DNA of 58,201 nucleotides from Nitrospira sp. ST-bin5 (GCA_002083555.1 MSXN01000011.1:330-58530), one strand, 5' to 3'. Shown: positions 24,915 through 34,329, counted from the first letter of the stretch. Numbers and translations are program-made. Notes: generated by a model from the sequence alone, not told the origin.

Positions 24915-25277
24915 GTGGCATCCATTCTAGTTATCGACGACGACGAGGCCTTGCGGCTCCTGCTGCGGGAAATGCTGGAGGCCGATGGCCACCAGGTCCG
25001 TGAAGCCGCCAACGGACGTGAGGGGCTGGCCCTCTATCGGGCGCAGCCGGCCGATGTGGTCATTACTGATATTTTGATGCCGGAGCAGGACGGCATGGAA
25101 GTGATTCTGGAACTCACCAGGGAATTTCTCGACGCCCGTGTCATCGCCATGACCGGCGCGTCGGGGGAACAGAACTTCCTGAGCGTCGCCAAACTTTTCG
25201 GGGCCCGGCATATTCTGGAGAAGCCGTTTGGGGCCGATCAAATTCGTCGTCTGGTGAATTACACGCTGGCTCACTAA
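24915..25277 (+). CDS. Response regulator, receiver domain only
   Basis: A 120-residue CheY-like protein consisting of the receiver domain alone: acidic cluster DDD at residues 8-10, phosphoacceptor D52 in VVITDILMP, Thr in AMTGAS, and Lys in ILEKPFG. It starts at GTG (24915) after a GAGGAGC site, which sits at the correct spacing. No kinase is adjacent, so the partner must be elsewhere. It is a different lineage from the receiver at 658, judged by its sequence around the phosphorylation site. Confidence 0.9.
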   Translation: MASILVIDDDEALRLLLREMLEADGHQVREAANGREGLALYRAQPADVVITDILMPEQDGMEVILELTREFLDARVIAMTGASGEQNFLSVAKLFGARHILEKPFGADQIRRLVNYTLAH

Positions 25278-25425
25278 ATATATCTTTGCCCGCTTCGCTC
25301 TACACCTAGTAAGGGACACCCTTCTCTTGATAGACTATGTGCCAATAAGCTTGTCTGCCAGGTAGAATCCTCTCCAGACGACGACACCTGACATCTTTAC
25401 CAATCCGGATACAGATCGACGATCT

Positions 25426-27261
25426 ATGCCACCTGTTATGCTCCTGAGTTGTGAGTCCATCAGCAAGAGCTATGGCGTGAAGCCGCTCTTTTCCGACCTC
25501 TCCATCGGCCTGGCCGAGGGGGATCGCGTCGGACTCATCGGCCCGAACGGTTCCGGCAAATCCACCCTGCTGAAGATCCTCGCCGGCATCGAAGACCCCG
25601 ACGACGGCACCCGCTCGCTGCGCCGCCATGTCCGCCTGAGTTATGTCCCGCAGGAATCCACCTTTCCTCCCGACCTCACCGTGGAAGAAGTCTTCGCACA
25701 AACCTTGCGCGAGGAAGGACTGGACCCGCACGAAGAGAGCGGCCGGATCTCCCGTGCATTAAGCCTGGGGGAATTCCCTGACTCCGAGCAACTGGTGCGG
25801 ACCCTCTCCGGAGGATGGAAGAAGCGTCTGGCGATCGCCCGGTCCTTATTAATGGAACCGGACGTGCTGATGATGGACGAGCCGACGAACCATTTGGACG
25901 TCGAAGGCATTCTCTGGCTCGAACGCCTGTTAAAATCCGAAACCCGCGCCTACCTGGTGATCAGCCACGACCGGCGCTTCCTTGAATCGGTTGCGGAACG
26001 GATGATCGAGCTCAATCGAATTTATCCGCAGGGCCGGTTCGAAGCCACCGGACACTACAGCGATTTCCTGGAAGCGCGCGAGGCCAATCTCGCCGCCCAG
26101 GCGAATGAACATGCCACCCTCGCCAACAAAGTCCGGCGCGAAGTCGAGTGGCTTCGCCGAGGGCCGAAGGCGCGCACGACCAAAGCCAAAGCCCGTATCG
26201 ACGCCGCCGGCGTCCTGATCAACGACCTGGCGGACCGCGACGGCCGCCGTGAGCTGGCCCCGGCTGGAATCGACTTCACCGCCTCCGGGCGCAAATCCAA
26301 ACAATTGATCGTCGCCCAGCAGCTGAGCAAAGCACTGGGGTCCAAGCAGATCGTCAAGAACCTCGAACTCATCCTGGGTCCCGGCCAACGGCTGGGCCTG
26401 CTCGGCCCGAACGGCAGCGGCAAATCCACGCTGATGAAACTGCTGGCCGGCACGTTGAAGCCCGATGCCGGCACCGTCACCCGTGCCGACAAGCTCCGGA
26501 TCGTTACCTTCGAGCAACATCGCGAGTCGCTGGACCAACAGGTGTCCCTCCGCCGATCCCTCGCTCCCGCGGGCGGCGATTCCGTGATCTATCAGGATCG
26601 TTCGATCCATCTGGTGTCCTGGGCTAAGCGATTTCTCTTCCGGCCTGAACAGCTTGATCTGCCCGTGTCCCGGCTCTCCGGCGGCGAACAGGCCCGGCTC
26701 CTGATTGCACGGCTCATGCTGCAACCGGCCGATGTGCTCATGCTCGATGAACCGACGAACGATTTGGATATCCCGACCCTCGACGTGCTGGAAGAAAATC
26801 TCCTGGAGTTTCCGGGCGCGTTGATCCTCGTGACTCATGACCGCTGGCTGCTCGATCGCGTCTCTACGATGATGCTGGCGCTGGATGGCACAGGCAACGC
26901 CGAGTGGTTCGCCGACTTTGCTCAATGGGAGGCGGCTCAGGAGCGAGGGGCCTCCGGCTCTTCAGGCCCCGTGCCCACCCGCGCCGCAAGCAACAACGGC
27001 CCCAAGCCGAAACAGGCCCGCAAAGGGCTTTCCCACTCTGAGCAAAAAGAATGGGACAAGATCGAAGGATTGATCGTCAAGGCGGAAGCCGCCGTGACCG
27101 CTTGCCAGGCCGCAACGGAAGATCCTGTCGTCACATCAGACGCCACGGCTTTGCAAGCCCGGTACACCGCATTGGCAGAGGCCCAGACCAACGTCGAGCG
27201 ACTTTATGCACGCTGGACAGAGTTGGAAGAAAAACGCACGCAGGCGATGCAGCCGTCTTAG
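25426..27261 (+). CDS. uup: ABC-F ATPase, Uup type
   Basis: A 611-residue soluble protein with two ABC domains. The first Walker A is GPNGSGKST near residue 41, the first signature is LSGGWKKR, and the Walker B is LMMDEPTNHLD. The linker carries WLRRGPKARTTKAKARID, characteristic of Uup. The second domain has GPNGSGKST, LSGGEQAR and MLDEPTNDLD. A C-terminal coiled coil of about 80 residues follows, as in Uup proteins, which act on ribosomes or branched DNA. No membrane domain is present. Its TAG stop overlaps the stop codon of the convergent symporter gene. Confidence 0.92.
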   Translation: MPPVMLLSCESISKSYGVKPLFSDLSIGLAEGDRVGLIGPNGSGKSTLLKILAGIEDPDDGTRSLRRHVRLSYVPQESTFPPDLTVEEVFAQTLREEGLDPHEESGRISRALSLGEFPDSEQLVRTLSGGWKKRLAIARSLLMEPDVLMMDEPTNHLDVEGILWLERLLKSETRAYLVISHDRRFLESVAERMIELNRIYPQGRFEATGHYSDFLEAREANLAAQANEHATLANKVRREVEWLRRGPKARTTKAKARIDAAGVLINDLADRDGRRELAPAGIDFTASGRKSKQLIVAQQLSKALGSKQIVKNLELILGPGQRLGLLGPNGSGKSTLMKLLAGTLKPDAGTVTRADKLRIVTFEQHRESLDQQVSLRRSLAPAGGDSVIYQDRSIHLVSWAKRFLFRPEQLDLPVSRLSGGEQARLLIARLMLQPADVLMLDEPTNDLDIPTLDVLEENLLEFPGALILVTHDRWLLDRVSTMMLALDGTGNAEWFADFAQWEAAQERGASGSSGPVPTRAASNNGPKPKQARKGLSHSEQKEWDKIEGLIVKAEAAVTACQAATEDPVVTSDATALQARYTALAEAQTNVERLYARWTELEEKRTQAMQPS

Positions 27262-28697
27262 AACGGTTCCGCCGCTGGTTTCTCTGTCATGACCGACAGC
27301 ACTTGAGGCGCCAGCGATCCCACGACCATTCCGATTACGGCCACCAGCAGCCCCACCAGCTGCGGCGGCCACACCGTATCGACTGAACTGAACACTTCGA
27401 ATCCCAACCAGCTTACAAGCCCGCCCGCGATGGCCACGATGGCCCCTTGTGTCGTGGCCTTCGGCCAATAGAGTCCGGCCAGTAGCGGAATGAACGCGAC
27501 CACGAGCGTAACCTTATAGGTACTCACCACCAAGTGATAAATGCTGGCACCCGACCAGAGCGCAATCGCCAACACCACCGCGGCAAAGATGACCAATACC
27601 GTCCGCATCATCCGCAACAACTCCGCATCATTCAAGCGAGCAACCATCGGCTTCAAGACATTTTCACTGAGGGCCACGGACGGCGCCAGCAACGTCGCGC
27701 TGGAACAACTCATCACCGCCGATAGCACGGCTCCGAAAAAGACGATCTGCGCCCCGATCGGCGTATGTTCCAGAATCAGCGTCGGCAACACCAGCTGCGA
27801 ATCGGTTTCCAGCAGGGCCAGAAAGCGAGCCGGATCGACAAGCGTCGCGGCATAGGCCAGAAACATCGGAATAAAGCAGAAGGCGAAGTACAACATCCCG
27901 CCCAGAAGCGACCCGCGGACGGCCGTCGCTTCGTCCTTCGCCGACGTGATCCGCTGAAACACATCTTGCTGCGGGATCGACCCAAACATCATCGTCACCC
28001 ACGCACCGATGAATGGAATCCAGGCGTTGAGGCTGGCCGGCGGAAAGAAATCCAGCTTCCCGGCGTGAACCGCATGCGCGATAACCGTCTCAACGCCTCC
28101 CGCCAGTCCGCTGACGATTGAGCCGATATACAACAGGCCGCCCATGATGACGGTGATTTGCACAAAGTCCAGAATGGCGACCGAGAACATGCCGCCGAAT
28201 GTCGTGTAGGTCAGGACGATCAAGGCTCCCGCGATCATGCCCAGAGACTGGCTGATCCCCCCTGCCGTGACCACGTTCAACACCAGGCCCAGCACCTTGA
28301 ACTGCGCCGCCACCCAACCGAGATACGATGCCACGACCGCAAGCGTGCATAAGACTTCGACCGTGCGGCTATAACGAAGACGGTAGAAGTCTCCGACGGT
28401 CAGGAGATTCATGCGGTAGAATCGCGGCGCGAAGAACAATCCGGCAAGAATGAGACAGAGGCTGGACCCGAAGGGATCGGCTACGACGCCCCGAAGCCCT
28501 TCCTTCACGAAGGTCGAGGAAATGCCGAGCACCGCCTCGGCGCCGAACCAGGTGGCGAAGACCGTCGCGGTCACCACCGGTAGCGGCAGACTCCGGCCGG
28601 CCACCGCAAAATCCTTCGTATTCTGCACACGCGAGGCCGCGTAGAGACCGATCCCGACGGAACAGAGCAGATAGAGCGCGACAAATCCGACCAACAT
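27258..28697 (-). CDS. Sodium/solute symporter family protein
   Basis: A 479-residue membrane protein with about thirteen hydrophobic helices. Family signatures include the first helix with YAASRVQNTKDF, AGRSLPLPV, and the FATWFGAEAVLG segment in helix 2, typical of the SSS family (PutP/PanF-like). Na+-site serine/threonine residues near helix 8 appear present, but the substrate cannot be told. The ATG at 28697 places helix 1 at the extreme N-terminus. It converges on uup with a four-base overlap of the two ends. Confidence 0.87.
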   Translation of the reverse strand: MLVGFVALYLLCSVGIGLYAASRVQNTKDFAVAGRSLPLPVVTATVFATWFGAEAVLGISSTFVKEGLRGVVADPFGSSLCLILAGLFFAPRFYRMNLLTVGDFYRLRYSRTVEVLCTLAVVASYLGWVAAQFKVLGLVLNVVTAGGISQSLGMIAGALIVLTYTTFGGMFSVAILDFVQITVIMGGLLYIGSIVSGLAGGVETVIAHAVHAGKLDFFPPASLNAWIPFIGAWVTMMFGSIPQQDVFQRITSAKDEATAVRGSLLGGMLYFAFCFIPMFLAYAATLVDPARFLALLETDSQLVLPTLILEHTPIGAQIVFFGAVLSAVMSCSSATLLAPSVALSENVLKPMVARLNDAELLRMMRTVLVIFAAVVLAIALWSGASIYHLVVSTYKVTLVVAFIPLLAGLYWPKATTQGAIVAIAGGLVSWLGFEVFSSVDTVWPPQLVGLLVAVIGMVVGSLAPQVLSVMTEKPAAEPF

Positions 28698-28788
28698 GCG
28701 CGCAGGATAAAATCATCGCCTGCGGCAATCAATCGTTATTTGCGGCGTTGAGGGAAGAATCTCTCTGAAGAAGATTTGAAGGTCTACG

Positions 28789-29163
28789 TTACAAAGGCAA
28801 TCCCGTCGTCAGCCGGCACCCAACTAAAAACAGGTCGCCTTGAGGCCCAATTTGGATCGGTCGCGTCCACCGCACATCATAGACCATTGTGGAGCGCCAC
28901 CAGCCTAGTTTTGCACTATGGACCTCGATCCGCTGATTTGGCCGCGGGGCTTGTCCCATCAGCAGCAACATCCCGTGCGCGCTGCGATTGAGCGTAAACA
29001 CCTGGCCTTGTTGAACTCCTGCCGCACCCGGTTCATCCGGTGCGAGGATTTCATATGAGCAGGAATGACAATCCTCAATCCTGGCTTCCTCCCGACGATT
29101 GATCACCGGCGCCAGGCCTCCTTGTTCATGAACCAGTTTTCTCGAAGCGGCACGATTTTGCAT
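28789..29163 (-). CDS. PilZ-like domain protein
   Basis: A 124-residue protein with the PilZ plan: an N-terminal RREEAR stretch (the RxxxR-type cyclic di-GMP loop), then a strand and the LNRSAHGMLLLM segment, matching the (D/N)xSxxG motif, followed by beta strands ending in FLVGCRL. It probably binds cyclic di-GMP, although the first motif is less regular than usual. The frame extends to a GTG at 29196, but the ATG at 29163 is preferred; its AGGAGA site is spaced rather long, so the start is not certain. Confidence 0.72.
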   Translation of the reverse strand: MQNRAASRKLVHEQGGLAPVINRREEARIEDCHSCSYEILAPDEPGAAGVQQGQVFTLNRSAHGMLLLMGQAPRPNQRIEVHSAKLGWWRSTMVYDVRWTRPIQIGPQGDLFLVGCRLTTGLPL

Positions 29164-29196
29164 ATTCAGGTCTTCTCTCCTTACGTCCGATGACAC

Positions 29197-29559
29197 ACAT
29201 TCACACCGACTAGAGCAAGGGCCGTACCGACGAGGCGTAATCCGAACATTCCCCAGCGCTTCCTTGAATTTCTCGTTCTCCTAGAAGATCCCCTCCATCG
29301 ATCCCGATCAAACTCGAAGGGAAAGAAGGACAGTAGACACCGGGGATAACTACGTATCCCATTCAGACTGTAGAGATAATGCCGCTGTAGCCATTCCCCT
29401 ACAGTCGTACGATCGCTTCAACTGAGAACGGCCATGGACGCCCCGTCTCCCGTTGGACGTGACGGAAGACTTCCCCCGCTCACCCAGCCTATGAGACAAT
29501 CCCGCCACATTCATTCACTCCGTCCTTCCATTCGCACCACAAGGAGCGCACGGATCACC
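29197..29559. other. Intergenic region with inverted repeats
   Basis: About 360 bases between the divergent PilZ and HEAT-repeat genes. It holds nested inverted repeats at 29366-29406 (separate entry) and ends with an AAGGAG ribosome site at 29541-29546. No gene is supported. Confidence 0.5.
29366..29406. promoter_or_regulatory. Nested inverted repeats, possible operator
   Basis: GACTGTAG (29366-29373) and CTACAGTC (29399-29406) are perfect 8-base inverted arms. A third CTGTAG at 29385-29390 pairs with the same right arm over an 8-base loop. Three copies of the same half-site in 41 bases suggest a protein-binding site rather than a terminator. Confidence 0.4.
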
Positions 29560-30672
29560 ATGAGCCTTCATCTCTTCGCCATCAGACGCCTTCGAATAGC
29601 GCTGACACTCCTCTTCTTTGGATCGACCATTGCCGTAATTTTTCCGGACATAACCCAGGCACGCAAGGAATTGCTGACGGCCGAAGAAAAGGACCTCCTG
29701 CATCGGGCCGAACAGATCCATCTGGAGACCTTAGCCCTGAGCAGCCATGGTCCCCTTGATGCCGGCGGCATCACGAAGGCGGTTGCAACGCGGTTCGAGC
29801 GATTGGGGTACCGCATCGTCACCGATGGCAGTCAGCCTCATGAAGTGACCGTCAAGGTCAAGTGCGAAGAACTCAAAACCTGGGAAGGGACAGGCCGCTA
29901 CGGTGGCGACGCCGACATGGTCGACGCCGCCGTACGACTCTGGAAAGGACCCGCTTGCCAGCTCACCTATCGCTTCGGTACCCGCTCGGGCGACTGGCGG
30001 CACGAAGTCCGGACACCGTTCAGCAATCCCCAAGAGGCGGCTCGCCAAGCAGGGCAAGCCGACGCGTCGTTCTACGCGATCGCCGCACTCACCCAGCAGT
30101 TACAGACCGATCCGTTTCCGTATTTGCTCGCGGCCGATTGGGGACAGTCCTCCCGGCTGATCCAGGCCCTGGATGAGTCCGGTGCAACGGCCACCCAGAA
30201 GCAGACCGTGATCGGACTCTTGGGTCAGATGCTTGCAGTAGACGCGATCCATCGACTGACCGCTTTGTTGAAAGACTCTGATCCGGCGGTGGCGCAGTCC
30301 GCAGCAACCGCGCTGGGAACCATCGGCCATGAAGATTGTATCCCTCCACTACTCGCACTCTTCAAAACAGGCACGCCCGACCAACATCGCGCCGCTGCCG
30401 CTGGTCTTGGCCGCCTCGCACCGTTACATCCCGGCAGCGACATTATTCCCACTCTCATCGCCGCGCTGCCCGGAGAGCCCATCACCAATCAAATCATCCT
30501 GGCCAGAGCCTTGGGCAAGACAACCGACCGTCAGGTCCTCGGACCGCTGAAGACATTGCATCGGTCGATATTGAAGCAGGCGCGCTCCGACAGCAGCCCT
30601 GAGCTCAAAGAGCTACTGGCTACCCTCGGAATTGCCCTCGACGGGTTCGACGGCGTGCATACGGAAGAATAG
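29560..30672 (+). CDS. Exported HEAT-repeat protein
   Basis: A 370-residue protein with a signal peptide (about residues 1-34, ending near ITQA). Its first half is unlike anything I recognise. The second half (about 200-330) contains HEAT/PBS-lyase-type repeats such as AVDAIHRLTALLKDSDPAVA followed by AATALGTIG, and HEDCIPPLLALF. HEAT repeats are protein-binding scaffolds. The ATG at 29560 gives the signal peptide directly and has AAGGAG 13 bases upstream; the open frame begins earlier at 29434, but that part is not signal-like. It converges on the DUF5069 gene. Confidence 0.75.
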   Translation: MSLHLFAIRRLRIALTLLFFGSTIAVIFPDITQARKELLTAEEKDLLHRAEQIHLETLALSSHGPLDAGGITKAVATRFERLGYRIVTDGSQPHEVTVKVKCEELKTWEGTGRYGGDADMVDAAVRLWKGPACQLTYRFGTRSGDWRHEVRTPFSNPQEAARQAGQADASFYAIAALTQQLQTDPFPYLLAADWGQSSRLIQALDESGATATQKQTVIGLLGQMLAVDAIHRLTALLKDSDPAVAQSAATALGTIGHEDCIPPLLALFKTGTPDQHRAAAAGLGRLAPLHPGSDIIPTLIAALPGEPITNQIILARALGKTTDRQVLGPLKTLHRSILKQARSDSSPELKELLATLGIALDGFDGVHTEE

Positions 30673-30680
30673 CGCTGAAT

Positions 30681-31115
30681 TCAGCGTTCGTCTTGTTCGA
30701 TCGCTTCAAAGAGGCTGTTGACGGGAACCAGCACCGATTTTGGATAGAAGACCCATTTGATGAGATGGCGGGTGAGATACCCAGGGTGTCCCTTGGTCCC
30801 CAGTAGCGCAGCACGCCGGTTCCATTCGTCGATACGTTCGGAACGGGCCGAAGGGAGCGACAGAAACCACTGGGCTAACGCAGCGTTGTTCTCTGATCGG
30901 CGAACCGCCACGAGAAACTGGGGAACCGTGAGACCGAAGTGCCGGAGAAACGCGCCATCGATGCCGAGCCGACTCCCGAACGCTACTCGATAGGTCAACG
31001 GAAGCTGCTGACCGAGAAACCGCCTGGCTTTCTCGGCGAACCGCGGGAACCAGACACAGCCGGCCAGTTGGTCTTGAGGACGAGGAAGCGGCAGTGATCG
31101 AGGCGATGTCGTCAT
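30681..31115 (-). CDS. DUF5069 family protein
   Basis: A 144-residue cytosolic protein. The N-terminus LPLPRPQDQLAGCVWFPRF-x-x-KAR, the GIDGAFLRHFGL segment and the later WFLSLP-x-x-R region match DUF5069. The family has no established function. The ATG at 31115 places the LPRPxDQLAG motif near the start, as in relatives; the longer open frame to 31184 is unlikely. It converges on the HEAT-repeat gene with an 8-base gap. Confidence 0.8.
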   Translation of the reverse strand: MTTSPRSLPLPRPQDQLAGCVWFPRFAEKARRFLGQQLPLTYRVAFGSRLGIDGAFLRHFGLTVPQFLVAVRRSENNAALAQWFLSLPSARSERIDEWNRRAALLGTKGHPGYLTRHLIKWVFYPKSVLVPVNSLFEAIEQDER

Positions 31116-31192
31116 GCGCCATTCATTAGCACAAAACGGGCGACCATCCCAGGCCCTGTCCTGAGCGATCCAACCCCATCTCACAGAACAAT

Positions 31193-31225
31193 CGACTCGC
31201 CCGCTGTTATTCGGCGGGCGAGTCG
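31193..31225. terminator. Strong hairpin downstream of the porin gene
   Basis: A perfect 12-base stem, CGACTCGCCCGC (31193-31204) with GCGGGCGAGTCG (31214-31225), and a 9-base loop. It lies 20 bases after the porin stop codon (leftward). The run after the stem on the minus strand is only partly T-rich (ATTGTTCTGT), so termination strength is uncertain. Confidence 0.7.
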
Positions 31226-31244
31226 AACGGCCTTCTCCTATCGA

Positions 31245-32453
31245 CTAGAACTGCACGTAGGCGTTAATCGCCGCTAAGACCTGATTGGAATTATTGCCGT
31301 CGTTAAAGGGACTGCGGCTGCCCGCCAGCCAGTCATACCGCACTTCCGGACGAATCGTCAGGTTCGGATGGGGATAATAATTCACTCCAGCCGTCAGCGA
31401 ATAGAAGCTCCCGGCAAACGGAGCCAGGTTCGGATTCCCCCGGTCCGGAGAGCCGCCCACGCGGGTACCCGCCTCATCCCGGAACCATTCGAATCGCAGC
31501 CCGGCTTTCACTTGTTCATGCAACCGGTAGTACAGGTATTGATCCACGCCATACCAACGGGCGATGCCTCCGCCGGTCTTGCCGTCTTCCTGATACGCAT
31601 AGTAGTGATGGAAGACATATTCGAGATCCTTGGTCGGGTTCAGCGCGACGATCGCACTATACTGCGTCCGCTGCTCGAATCGCGTCGGGATCGCCGACGG
31701 CTCCTCGCCCGTGATGACCGCGAACGAGGCCGTGACGAATTTATCGCTCGAGGTATATTTCGCCTTCATCACATAGGCCGGCTTGTTACTCTGGCGATCA
31801 AGCGAATCCCATCCGTTGACGACGCCGCCCTGCACCATCCATTGCGGAGAAATGTTCCAGGTTGCCAGGCCGCCCCAATGCGTGAAGGGGCCGGCAAACT
31901 GGTAGGAATAGGCCTTTGAATAAAAGAAATTCGACGGAGCAGGTACGCCCTCGTACCCGATGATCGTATAGAAGTGTCCGGCCTTCACCGAGAAGGTCTG
32001 ATTGCCGGCTTCGGCATACATCTGCGGCAGCGCCACCCCGGTGATTTCGTTGTTCCACCGCTTCGAGCCATCACGGTTGCGTTCAAGTCCGTTGGTCTGA
32101 GCAAGGAAATAATCGGAACCCATCAGCGCATCAAACCGCGCACCGACATCGAATCCACTGGTGCCTTGCAGCGCCTTCTCCACGATCACATACAACTGAT
32201 TCAACTTCGGCCGATCCTTATCCACCGCATTGTACGGCCCATTGAAGCCCGAGGTCGGGCTCGATCCATTGAACGTATACCCGCCGTCCACCCAACCACG
32301 GATGGAGATCGGCCAGCTCTCAGGGAACAGCCGATGAATCGCCGGCTCGCTTGCCCCTGCAGGAGACGCCTCTTCCGCCCACGCCGAGACACCCACGCCA
32401 CTCACGCACCCTGCCAGCACACAGACTCCCAGCATCGATCTCCACACGGACAT
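31245..32453 (-). CDS. Outer-membrane beta-barrel porin (BBP2/OmpL-like)
   Basis: A 402-residue protein with a signal peptide (about residues 1-26, ending at AWA). The rest is rich in alternating hydrophobic and polar residues, with repeated aromatic strand ends (YTFNGSSP, MYAEAGNQTFSVKAGHF, YSYQFAGPFTHWGG) and a final strand ending in YVQF, as outer-membrane barrels do. The overall pattern, including the early G-W-V-D-G-G-Y and the F-Y-T-I-I-G-Y-E segment, fits the beta-barrel porin 2 family. The ATG at 32453 has an AAGGAGG site. The substrate is unknown. A stable hairpin follows the stop codon. Confidence 0.85.
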   Translation of the reverse strand: MSVWRSMLGVCVLAGCVSGVGVSAWAEEASPAGASEPAIHRLFPESWPISIRGWVDGGYTFNGSSPTSGFNGPYNAVDKDRPKLNQLYVIVEKALQGTSGFDVGARFDALMGSDYFLAQTNGLERNRDGSKRWNNEITGVALPQMYAEAGNQTFSVKAGHFYTIIGYEGVPAPSNFFYSKAYSYQFAGPFTHWGGLATWNISPQWMVQGGVVNGWDSLDRQSNKPAYVMKAKYTSSDKFVTASFAVITGEEPSAIPTRFEQRTQYSAIVALNPTKDLEYVFHHYYAYQEDGKTGGGIARWYGVDQYLYYRLHEQVKAGLRFEWFRDEAGTRVGGSPDRGNPNLAPFAGSFYSLTAGVNYYPHPNLTIRPEVRYDWLAGSRSPFNDGNNSNQVLAAINAYVQF

Positions 32454-32838
32454 GCCCACCTCCTTGTTACGGTACAACCTGTTCCCTCGCGACAAACCAC
32501 ACCCGCTGCCTCATGCAGCGCGCGAATGCCGAACGCGTTCGAGGCGTGGCTCAGCAAAAACGGTACCGGCCAAGCGTCCACAGCGGAATGACACACCGAC
32601 GCGGCGATTCCGTCGTTCCGAGAACGATCTTTCCCCCCACAGGAACACGCGTCCTCGGCCACGCACTGTGAACTAAAGTAGATAGGTGTGATGGGCTCTG
32701 TTGCAGGAATGAAACACTGCCGGCGCAATCCACAACCTTCCTTCTGAACTGCAGGCTGCGCACGAGATGTTCGCTCGGTCTTCGACAAGAAGGCCCTACC
32801 AACGTTCAGCTCTCATCGAATGGATCGTAGGGACAAGA
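32454..32838. other. Intergenic region upstream of the porin
   Basis: About 385 bases between the porin start and the end of tag, both leftward. It probably holds the porin promoter. I see no convincing gene; open frames crossing it show no coding bias or ribosome site. No clear operator or terminator for tag was found. Confidence 0.45.
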
Positions 32839-33396
32839 TCACCGAAAGGAGCAGGATTCGAGATGGTCGTCCACCATTCCAATAGCCTGCATGTAGGCAT
32901 AGATGATGGTACTCCCGACAAACCGGAAGCCGCGCTTTCTCAGATCTTTCGACAAGGTATCGCTCACCGCATTCGTGGCGGGCACATCCTTCATCCGTGT
33001 CCACCGATTGACGATCGGTTCACCTCCCACGAATGACCAGACATAGGCATCGAACGAACCGAATTCTTTCTGCACCGCGAGAAAGGCCTGCGCGTTGGTG
33101 ACCGCCGAATCGATCTTGAGCCGGTTGCGAATGATGTCGGGATTCTTCATCAGTGCCGCTTTCGTGCTCGCCGTGAATCGCGCGACCTTTTTCGGATCGA
33201 ATCCCGCGAACGCTTTACGGTACCCGGCGCGCTTTCGCAGGACGGTGTCCCACGTCAGCCCTGCCTGCGCGCCTTCGAGCAGCAGCATCTCAAAATGCTT
33301 CCTATCGCGATAAACCGGCTTACCCCACTCCTGATCGTGATAGCGAACCATGTGCGGCTTCTCGCCGGCCCAGCTGCAGCGGATCTTGTCTTTCAT
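32839..33396 (-). CDS. tag: DNA-3-methyladenine glycosylase I
   Basis: A 185-residue enzyme that removes 3-methyladenine from alkylated DNA. It has the Tag layout: zinc ligand C7 in RCSW, a conserved H20-D-x-E-W-G, the catalytic-site E41 and W49 in LEGAQAGLTWDTVL, and the C-terminal zinc pair in DDHLESC. The ATG at 33396 has a GAGGGAG site. It is the last of a leftward run of small genes (C39-like peptidase, GNAT, hydrolase, methyltransferase) and begins 28 bases after the peptidase gene stops. Confidence 0.93.
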   Translation of the reverse strand: MKDKIRCSWAGEKPHMVRYHDQEWGKPVYRDRKHFEMLLLEGAQAGLTWDTVLRKRAGYRKAFAGFDPKKVARFTASTKAALMKNPDIIRNRLKIDSAVTNAQAFLAVQKEFGSFDAYVWSFVGGEPIVNRWTRMKDVPATNAVSDTLSKDLRKRGFRFVGSTIIYAYMQAIGMVDDHLESCSFR

Positions 33397-33424
33397 CTCG
33401 ACGCTCCCTCTTCTCAGGGTCCGG

Positions 33425-33856
33425 TTACTCGCTTCGTCCGGTATTCTCACCTTCGATCTTGATCCACCACTTCGGTTTCATTCGTCCGAAATCCGTACGA
33501 GTATGGCAACGCAACGCCTGTTTGGAGTCAAGTACTACCGGGCCTCCAGGGCCCCGCCAGAACACCACCCAATGCCAGAACGCGCGGCCCTTCTCACGAT
33601 GCCACTTGATCGCGAGCAGCGCAACATCCGGCAGCCCTGCCCAAGAGACAAACGACATTTCCCTGCGTGCCGCGCGAATGCGAAAATGCTTCAGGAGATC
33701 GCGCACTGGCTGCGTCTCCGACCAGAGCCGTGGGTCCTCAGCAAAGATTCCCAGCTGATTCGCCGCTCGTTTGGCCTGCGTGTAGCTGACTCCCGCCAAA
33801 GTTGCGACGCTGGCAATGCCGCACCCGGTCCGTTCACGTTGCACCACCGGCTTCAC
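33425..33856 (-). CDS. Small papain-like (C39 family type) cysteine protease
   Basis: A 143-residue cytosolic protein. The start R-T-G-C12-G-I-A-S-V-A matches the Q/T-x-x-C-G-I/P-A-x-x active-site helix of C39-like peptidases; H95 in FWHWVVF and D110 in VVLDS complete the expected Cys-His-Asp set. No transporter domain, signal peptide or substrate gene is attached. It starts at GTG, and the four-base overlap (GTGA) with the preceding GNAT gene couples translation. Stand-alone C39 domains also occur as inactive or toxin-related proteins. Confidence 0.75.
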   Translation of the reverse strand: MKPVVQRERTGCGIASVATLAGVSYTQAKRAANQLGIFAEDPRLWSETQPVRDLLKHFRIRAARREMSFVSWAGLPDVALLAIKWHREKGRAFWHWVVFWRGPGGPVVLDSKQALRCHTRTDFGRMKPKWWIKIEGENTGRSE

Positions 33857-34326
33857 GACAATTCTAGCTTCAGCTTCCGCCCTCCGGAAATACTGAATCC
33901 CTCACGCCGATAGAACGCCAGTGTCCGGTCGAACTCCGGCAACGGAGGGGTCGTCACTTCCAATCGCCGCCATCCGCGCGATTGTCCCAGTCGCCTGGCC
34001 TGTTCCAACAACGCCGCGCCCACTCCCTTCGAACGATGGGCCGGGCGAACATAGAATTCAGGGATCGTCCCGTACACACCTTCCGTATACAGCGCGTAGC
34101 TCTGATACAGCGCGAGAAATCCGATCGGCATGCCGCCGTCACGAGCCAACAGCACCAAGTAGAGTCCTTCCCGCAGCCATACCGTCGCTCGCGCTTCCGT
34201 ATCGGCCTGCTGAAAGTTGAATGCCTTGTCGTTGATGGCCGCCATAATCTCGTGGAGCAGTTCCCCTACAAGCGTAGCGACGATAGCCGCATCTTCCGGT
34301 TGAGCCTGAGCAATCTGAATCGACAC
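33853..34326 (-). CDS. GNAT family N-acetyltransferase
   Basis: A 157-residue protein with the GNAT fold: strand-helix start (IQIAQAQPEDAAIVATLVGEL), the central strands with GFLALYQSY and YGTIPEFYV, the acetyl-CoA loop R-S-K-G-V-G-A-A-L-L and the final AFYRREGF motif. It transfers an acetyl group to an unknown amine. It uses a GTG start at 34326 and follows the hydrolase gene by three bases. Confidence 0.88.
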   Translation of the reverse strand: MSIQIAQAQPEDAAIVATLVGELLHEIMAAINDKAFNFQQADTEARATVWLREGLYLVLLARDGGMPIGFLALYQSYALYTEGVYGTIPEFYVRPAHRSKGVGAALLEQARRLGQSRGWRRLEVTTPPLPEFDRTLAFYRREGFSISGGRKLKLELS

Positions 34327-34329
34327 CCG

